Source: an uncultured Collinsella sp. (lineage in GTDB: Bacteria > Actinomycetota > Coriobacteriia > Coriobacteriales > Coriobacteriaceae). From it: 11,039 nucleotides of DNA. The stretch is taken from the NCBI GenBank assembly GCA_900758885.1, contig CAAETD010000038.1, positions 1 through 11,039 on the forward strand, in the 5' to 3' direction. Below the pieces are notes generated by a model that had not been told where the DNA came from, searched no databases, and was given only the letters and a program-made list of their open reading frames with translations. This document shows, one piece after another, positions 6,759-11,039 of this stretch; position 1 is the first letter of the stretch, and the number at the start of each line of letters is the position of its first letter. Made by a program: the position numbers and the translations under genes.

Positions 6759-8210
6759 CTAGAAGCTGACATCAAAGCCAGCACCAGCGCCCTCTTCATC
6801 AGTGGTCGGCACGCCCTTTGCCTTGTTGTAGGCAAAGATCAAGACGATCGGCACGATAAAGGCGATGAGATTGCCAGCCACATACCACACGAGCGTCTCG
6901 GGCGTGACGATGAGCAGGCCAAGCACGCCGGTCAGACCCTGACCGATGGCGCGCACCTCAAAGAGCTTCACGAAGGCACCGCCGCAGCCTGCACCGATGC
7001 AAGCGCAGATGAACGGGATGATCGAGTAGCGCATGTTTGCAGCAAAGATTGCGGGCTCGGAGATACCGACCAGCGTCGGGATAAAGGACGACATGCAGAT
7101 GTTGCGCTCTTTGGAATGCTTCTTGTGAATGAGGTACATGCCGATGGCGCCGCCGCCCTGGGCGATGATGGAAACCGACCAGATGGCCTGGATGTAGTTG
7201 AAGCCAGTCGTGGCGACGAGGTTTGCCTCGATACCCTGGATGAACTGATGCGTACCGGTAACGACGAGCGGCTGCAGGAATGCGGCAAAGACAAAGGCAC
7301 CGAAGACGCCCATCCTGTTGTACAGGATATCGATTACACCGGCGAGGACGTCGCCGATCAGGTTGCCGAGCGGGCCGAACACGGTGAACAGGGCGACGTT
7401 AGCAAGAATCAGGGTAACGGTCGGGACAAAGACGAACGAGACGACCTCGGGGATGTACTTCTGGGCAATCTTTTCGACCTTGGCCATAAACCAGGCAGTC
7501 AGGATTGCAGGGAACACGCCGCCCTGGAAAGCAACCATGGGAATGGAGAGCGGACCAAAGTTCCAGTACTCAGCACCCGTCGGATCCATAACGAACGTGT
7601 TGCGGTTCATAAGGCTCGGGTGAACCATGACGATACCGACGAGGATGCCCAGAATCGGGTTACCGCCAAAACGCTTCACCGCGCTGTACATAACCAGGAC
7701 AGGCAGGTAGTCAAACGTGGTGGCGATAATGGCAAAGAAGCTTGCGAGGTTCTTGAGGAACTCGCTGTGGTCGGCAAGGCTGCCCTCCATGCCAAAGAGG
7801 CCGTTGGCAACGATCAGCGACTTAAGGCCGATGATGATAGCAGCGCCGACGAAAGCGGGAATGATGGGGATAAAGATATCCGAGAATACCTTGAGGACCG
7901 AGAAGAACTTGCCCTTCTTGTCCGCCTCGGCGCCCTTGACCTCGGAAGCGCTGATCTCCTTAACGCCCGTCAGAGCCATAAACTCATCGTAGACCTTGTT
8001 GACGGTACCGGTGCCGAAGATGATCATGAGCTGTCCGCTGTTGTACAGCACGCCCTTGACGCCATCGATGTTCTCGAGCTCGGCCTTGTTGTACTTGCTC
8101 GTATCCTTGAGCACCAGACGCAGACGCGTAACGCAATGCGTGGCGCCCTCGATGTTCTCCAGACCGCCGACGTTATCGACGACTTGCTGAGACACTACTT
8201 TGTAGTCCAT
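6759..8210 (-). CDS. scrA: PTS sucrose-type transporter subunit EIIBC
   Basis: This 483-residue membrane permease takes up a sugar and phosphorylates it. Residues 1-~85 are the EIIB domain, with the phosphorylated cysteine at Cys26 in ATHCVTRLRL and the sucrose-type FGTGTVNKVYDE. After a linker, residues ~105-470 form EIIC with about ten hydrophobic segments, including GGNPILGILVG, VTGTHQF and the sugar-site motif GISEPAIFAANM. The family is the glucose/glucoside superfamily, sucrose branch. In VTGTHQF a Gln stands where ScrA proteins usually have a second His, so the substrate may differ. There is no EIIA domain, and phosphate must come from an EIIA encoded elsewhere. The ATG at 8210 is preferred because GGAGAGG lies directly before it (8214-8220). 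An ATG at 8222 overlaps that site. It begins 45 bases after the upstream GH32 gene, in one operon. Confidence 0.9.
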   Translation of the reverse strand: MDYKVVSQQVVDNVGGLENIEGATHCVTRLRLVLKDTSKYNKAELENIDGVKGVLYNSGQLMIIFGTGTVNKVYDEFMALTGVKEISASEVKGAEADKKGKFFSVLKVFSDIFIPIIPAFVGAAIIIGLKSLIVANGLFGMEGSLADHSEFLKNLASFFAIIATTFDYLPVLVMYSAVKRFGGNPILGILVGIVMVHPSLMNRNTFVMDPTGAEYWNFGPLSIPMVAFQGGVFPAILTAWFMAKVEKIAQKYIPEVVSFVFVPTVTLILANVALFTVFGPLGNLIGDVLAGVIDILYNRMGVFGAFVFAAFLQPLVVTGTHQFIQGIEANLVATTGFNYIQAIWSVSIIAQGGGAIGMYLIHKKHSKERNICMSSFIPTLVGISEPAIFAANMRYSIIPFICACIGAGCGGAFVKLFEVRAIGQGLTGVLGLLIVTPETLVWYVAGNLIAFIVPIVLIFAYNKAKGVPTTDEEGAGAGFDVSF

Positions 8211-8255
8211 GTTCCTCTCCATTCCTTTACGAAATCATAAGACGTTTTGATGCCA

Positions 8256-9638
8256 TTACAGAGACGCGATCGTTGCATTTGCGCACTTAAGCGTACCGTC
8301 GGTGACCGTCAGCGCCACGCCCTGGCCCTGCTTATTGCAGAATCGAGCGTTAAGCGCAACATCATCGACAAAGATGGTCGCGATATCGTCGTCAACGACC
8401 AGGCGCACATGATGAGTGCCCTCGCCCTTAAAGAACAACGGACGCTCGAGGCCCATGTTGTTGACCTGGAACCACGGATACTGGGGGGCCGCCGTAAACT
8501 CGAGCTTGCCCTCACGCAGGTTGGCGCGGAACTCATAGGCAAGACCGGACTCGGCGTCCTCGGCAAGCTTCACCGAGAAGCCGGCAGCGTCACCGGCGAG
8601 CTCGATGTCGGCATCGAGCATATAGGTGGAACCGGCATCCGCGGCGAGCACCTGCTCGACCTTGCCCGACTCGCAGGAAAGCTCAAAGGCCTCGACTGCC
8701 TTAGCCTCGCCAAAGGCGCCAAGCATGCTGTCAGGGAGCTTGGTGCCGAGCGTTCCGTCGGCACGCTGAACGATCTCGAGAGGCATAAAGGTGCCACCCC
8801 ACAGGTAAGAGCTGGGATCGCCACCCTCGTCACGCGTAGGAACCCAACCAAAGAGAACGCGGCGCTCGCCATCAAATGCGGTACGCGCGGCATAGTACGC
8901 GCGGCCATCGAATGAATCGTCAGCAGGAGTGATCCAAGGACCGTTGATGGAGCGAGACATGCGGTAACGGGTCTTGTTGCCATCACTGTACTCGGAGAAC
9001 ACCAGATACCACCAGTCGCCCATCTTAAAGAGATCAGGCATCTCGAACATGGTGTAAAGGCCCGGATTCCACCAGTCGCCCTGGAACTCCCAGGTATCCA
9101 GGTCCTTGGAGGTGAACTTGACCAGACGACCGGTCATCAGACGCTTGTCCTCGCCCACACGCGTGCCGAGGATGAGCATGTACTCTTCGTTCTCCTCATC
9201 CCAAAGCACAAAGGGATCGCGCCAGTTGCGGTCATCGTAACCCTCCTGGGGCGGAAGCAGCGTCTCGGCGATGTTCTTCTCCCACTTGACGGCGTCGTCA
9301 CTCGTTGCGTGAAGAAGAACCTGCTTCATCAAGCGTGCCTTGACCTTATCGCGATTGCAACCAGTGTAGAGCGCATGGTACTTGTCGCCCACCTTAAACA
9401 CCGTGCCGGCATAAACATACTGGTCGACTTCCTCGTCGCCGCCACGCTCAAGGCTCTCGCCAAAGTCTTTGTAATTGACGAAGTCCTTGGTTGTCGCGAG
9501 TGCCCAGCCAAACGGCTCTCCGAAAGGTCCGGGGTTTCGCGTGTCACGCTGATGATAGAGATAGAACGTGCCGTCCTCGCCGTACGGCATGATGTCGCCC
9601 ACCCAAATTCCCTCAGGCTGGTAATACACCTTGTGCAT
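8256..9638 (-). CDS. Divergent GH32 family glycoside hydrolase
   Basis: This 460-residue cytosolic protein (no signal peptide) has the GH32 propeller but an unusual first motif. In place of WxNDPNG it carries WVGDIMPYGEDG, with Asp15 as presumed nucleophile. The other catalytic positions are conserved: WRDP with Asp141, and FEMPD with Glu199 (Met replaces the usual Cys). MGDWWYLVFSEYS and TRYRMSRSINGPW match a subgroup I recall from clostridia and coriobacteria that lacks a clear biochemical assignment. The C-terminal ~130 residues form a beta-sandwich ending with DDIATIFVDDVALNARF. The ATG at 9638 has AAGGA eight bases upstream; a GTG at 9656 is less likely. As first gene after the regulated promoter it is the most highly exposed to control. 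The likely substrate is a beta-fructoside or its phosphate, distinct from that of the second GH32. Specificity cannot be read from sequence alone. Confidence 0.85.
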   Translation of the reverse strand: MHKVYYQPEGIWVGDIMPYGEDGTFYLYHQRDTRNPGPFGEPFGWALATTKDFVNYKDFGESLERGGDEEVDQYVYAGTVFKVGDKYHALYTGCNRDKVKARLMKQVLLHATSDDAVKWEKNIAETLLPPQEGYDDRNWRDPFVLWDEENEEYMLILGTRVGEDKRLMTGRLVKFTSKDLDTWEFQGDWWNPGLYTMFEMPDLFKMGDWWYLVFSEYSDGNKTRYRMSRSINGPWITPADDSFDGRAYYAARTAFDGERRVLFGWVPTRDEGGDPSSYLWGGTFMPLEIVQRADGTLGTKLPDSMLGAFGEAKAVEAFELSCESGKVEQVLAADAGSTYMLDADIELAGDAAGFSVKLAEDAESGLAYEFRANLREGKLEFTAAPQYPWFQVNNMGLERPLFFKGEGTHHVRLVVDDDIATIFVDDVALNARFCNKQGQGVALTVTDGTLKCANATIASL

Positions 9639-9680
9639 CCGAGACTTCCTTCCCACGTGATACTAACTCGGTACAACTGC

Positions 9681-9709
9681 AAGATATGTCAATCGTTTTC
9701 ATATGTCAA
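9681..9709 (-). promoter_or_regulatory. Promoter of the fructoside operon
   Basis: On the minus strand a perfect -35 TTGACA (9704-9709) is separated by exactly 17 bp from TATCTT (9681-9686, four of six matches to TATAAT). Transcription would start near 9674 and leave a leader of about 36 bases before the GH32 start. Two LacI-type operators cover the -35, the spacer and the edge of the -10, so repression by promoter occlusion is expected. A second TTGACA (9687-9692) has no suitable -10 at normal spacing. Confidence 0.75.
9686..9703 (+). promoter_or_regulatory. LacI-type operator A
   Basis: The 18-mer ATGTCAATCGTTTTCATA has the CG-centred core of LacI-family operators. It matches operator B at 16 of 18 positions and lies in the promoter spacer. 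Operators A and B form a 17-bp tandem repeat (9684-9700 and 9701-9717, one mismatch), so two dimers would bind next to each other on the DNA. Confidence 0.75.
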
Positions 9710-9720
9710 ACGTTTTCACA
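9703..9720 (+). promoter_or_regulatory. LacI-type operator B
   Basis: ATGTCAAACGTTTTCACA contains the perfect palindromic core AAACGTTT, the best of the four sites. It covers the -35 hexamer of the fructoside operon promoter and abuts operator A. It is the best candidate for the primary repressor site. Confidence 0.8.
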
Positions 9721-9748
9721 CCAATACGTCTTTTCGCAGTTCCAGTCG

Positions 9749-9766
9749 TCGGCAAACGGTTGACAT
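9749..9766 (-). promoter_or_regulatory. LacI-type operator C, opposite orientation
   Basis: Read on the minus strand this is ATGTCAACCGTTTGCCGA, which matches operator B at 14 of 18 positions. Its centre lies 46 bp upstream of that of operator B, so it could support cooperative binding. Its core is also part of an imperfect direct repeat, CGGCAAACGGT (9750-9760) and CGGCGAACGGT (9771-9781), 21 bp apart or two helical turns. The outer copy may be a further weak site. Confidence 0.5.
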
Positions 9767-9821
9767 ATGCCGGCGAACGGTCATCAGAGGCGTTTGAGGA
9801 ATTCTTTTGGCACGGGATGAA

Positions 9822-10832
9822 CTACGCGGTTTTGCCCTCAATGAGTTCAACGGGGAGCTTGGTATTCGATTCGGGCTTTTCACCGTTAACAAGAGCGATG
9901 ATGGATTGCGCCGCGAGCTCTCCGATGCGATCGATATCTTGACGAACGGTTGTTAAGTCAGGCATAAACGTCATAGTGCGGCGGGCGCCATCCGCGCCCA
10001 CGACCTTAATATCGTCCGGAGCGCTCAAGCCGCGATGCTTCATCACGTTAAGACAGATAGCCGCCATCGTGTCGTCTCCCGCAAAGATGCCGTCAATATC
10101 GGGGTTCTCATCGAGGATCTTCGCAACGACCGCACTCTTTTCGTCATCGGACTTAACGAACTCGACCTCACGGACAAGCGCGGGCAAACCGGCCTGCTCC
10201 ACAACATCGTGGTAGGCATCGGTACGCTTATTGGCAGGCATGCGCATGCGGCTATTGTTGCGCAGGCACAAGATGCGCGAACACCCGTCATCAATCAGGC
10301 GACGCGTGGCAAGTTCGCCGATGCCATAGCTGTCGCTCGCAATCTGAACAGAGGCCTCGCCAAGGTCGCAGTCGATACCAACCAGACTCAAGCCCATCTC
10401 GGCATACGCCTCGGCACCGATATTAAGCGAGTTGACGATGACGCCATCAACCATATTGCGTCGAAGCATGTCGATATAAGAGCGCTCAAGCTCGGGTCGA
10501 TTGGCGCTATTGCACAGCAGCATCTTAAAACCGTTTTCGGCCAGGGTATGCTCAATGACTTGAACCACTTGGGCATGAAACGGACTGCTGACATAGGGGA
10601 CGATCATACCGATAAGATTCAGGCGACCGTTGAGCATGGCACGAGCGATATCGTTGGGCGTATAGTTGATGCGCTTCATCGCGGCATGGACCTTATCGCG
10701 GGTCTCTTGGCTAATATAGCCACGATTATTAAGCACACGAGATACCGTAGTAGGCGAAACCCCCGCCACCGCCGCAACTTCCTTGATGCCAGGCTTAGCC
10801 GTATCCTTAGAACGAGCACTCTCGCGAGCCAT
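9822..10832 (-). CDS. LacI-family transcriptional regulator of the fructoside operon
   Basis: This 336-residue repressor has an N-terminal LacI helix-turn-helix at 16-35 (IKEVAAVAGVSPTTVSRVLN), followed by NRGYISQETRDKVHAAMKRINYTPN and the hinge region ARAMLNGRLNLIGMIVP. Residues ~60-336 form a periplasmic-binding-protein-like effector domain with the typical GIFAGDDTMAAICLNVMKHRGLSAPDDIKVVGADG. The ATG at 10832 is supported by GGGGAGG (10838-10844) five bases upstream; an upstream in-frame start at 10853 has no such site. It lies directly before the operon in the same direction, with the operators in the 183-base gap and one more before its own gene. Repression relieved by a fructoside or sugar phosphate is the natural reading and makes it a ScrR-like protein, but the effector is not visible from sequence. 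Confidence 0.93.
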   Translation of the reverse strand: MARESARSKDTAKPGIKEVAAVAGVSPTTVSRVLNNRGYISQETRDKVHAAMKRINYTPNDIARAMLNGRLNLIGMIVPYVSSPFHAQVVQVIEHTLAENGFKMLLCNSANRPELERSYIDMLRRNMVDGVIVNSLNIGAEAYAEMGLSLVGIDCDLGEASVQIASDSYGIGELATRRLIDDGCSRILCLRNNSRMRMPANKRTDAYHDVVEQAGLPALVREVEFVKSDDEKSAVVAKILDENPDIDGIFAGDDTMAAICLNVMKHRGLSAPDDIKVVGADGARRTMTFMPDLTTVRQDIDRIGELAAQSIIALVNGEKPESNTKLPVELIEGKTA

Positions 10833-10851
10833 AGCACCCTCCCCCATCAAC

Positions 10852-10869
10852 ATGTCATACGTTTACATA
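10852..10869 (+). promoter_or_regulatory. LacI-type operator D, before the regulator gene
   Basis: ATGTCATACGTTTACATA matches operators A and B at 15 of 18 positions each. It ends 20 bases upstream of the regulator's start codon, so the regulator probably controls itself. The regulator's promoter is not clear. TTGTTG with TATGTA at 16-bp spacing on the minus strand is a weak option that would overlap this operator. Confidence 0.7.
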
Positions 10870-11039
10870 CGAACAAAGCATACCCCAACAAGAGCGGGAA
10901 GACGGTAACAGTACAAGTAAGTAAACGACTCATCCAAATAATTAGGAGAGTTCCGCCTAAAGGGTGACTACACAGGACCCCAGCCGGGGCTGTTTGGGCT
11001 TCCTCCCAAAACATTCCGCAGGACGCAAAGAGGCTCGCC
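10870..11039. other. Gene-free edge region with two adjacent hairpins
   Basis: No coding sequence is supported here. The part near 10870-10950 is AT-rich and probably carries the regulator's promoter. Toward the edge, CCCC (10978-10981) pairs with GGGG (10986-10989), and TTTGGG (10993-10998) pairs with CCCAAA (11005-11010), the latter extendable by two pairs across a bulged A. A GGACGCAAAG string follows at 11021-11030. This may be part of a structured RNA or terminator cut by the window end; neither strand nor identity can be settled. Confidence 0.3.

Noticed and set aside
7116..8240. Long plus-strand open frame (374 codons) opposite the PTS gene; similar long plus-strand frames at 3217-3966 and 5200-6027
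   Set aside because: They lie antisense to well-supported genes, have low-complexity, charged compositions and no recognisable domain. They are by-products of codon bias on the other strand.
8236..8252. Possible fifth LacI operator between the divergent GH32 gene and the permease gene
   Set aside because: Only the ACGTTTT core matches; the ATGTCA half is absent.
1..11039. CRISPR arrays, insertion sequences, tRNA or rRNA genes
   Set aside because: No regularly spaced repeats, transposase motifs or terminal repeats, and no recognisable tRNA or rRNA sequence were seen on either strand.

Overview
The window reads as chromosomal DNA of a moderately high-GC gut actinobacterium. Protein style and gene content (sucrose-type PTS without its own EIIA, GH32 enzymes, pflA, DegV, an XRE/DUF3990 pair) suggest Coriobacteriia, perhaps Collinsella. 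This is an inference from remembered families, not a database match. All ten supported genes lie on the minus strand, so transcription runs from high to low coordinates.

Right half (10832 down to 5215): a fructoside-utilisation locus. A LacI-family regulator (10832-9822) is followed by a divergent GH32 enzyme (9638-8256), a sucrose-family PTS EIIBC permease (8210-6759) and a canonical sucrose-6-phosphate hydrolase-like GH32 (6657-5215). A near-ideal promoter (consensus -35 TTGACA, 17-bp spacer) lies before the first GH32 gene and is covered by two tandem 18-bp LacI-type operators. A third copy lies upstream in the opposite orientation. A fourth lies just before the regulator's own start, which predicts autoregulation. 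A 20-bp stem-loop, whose two imperfect pairs become G-U wobbles only in the minus-strand transcript, separates the permease gene from the last GH32 gene. The expected flow is PTS uptake with phosphorylation, then intracellular hydrolysis. No EIIA and no fructokinase are present in the window.

Middle (4938 down to 1596): housekeeping genes, namely a DegV-family lipid-binding protein, a pyruvate formate-lyase activating enzyme without a neighbouring pflB, an MTA/SAH nucleosidase and the ribosome-assembly GTPase EngB (YihA/YsxC). The last two are probably co-transcribed.

Left end (1564 down to 156): a two-gene module, visibly more AT-rich than its neighbours. It has a DUF3990 protein that resembles the ADP-ribosyltransferase fold, overlapping by 35 bp a protein with a C-terminal XRE helix-turn-helix. 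A perfect 20-bp inverted repeat, with a TATCAC-N4-GTGATA dyad in each arm, precedes it. Toxin-antitoxin-like behaviour is the most interesting hypothesis in the window.

Both extreme edges (1-67 and 10976-11039) hold no gene but show strong base-pairing potential and may be cut pieces of structured RNAs that I cannot identify.
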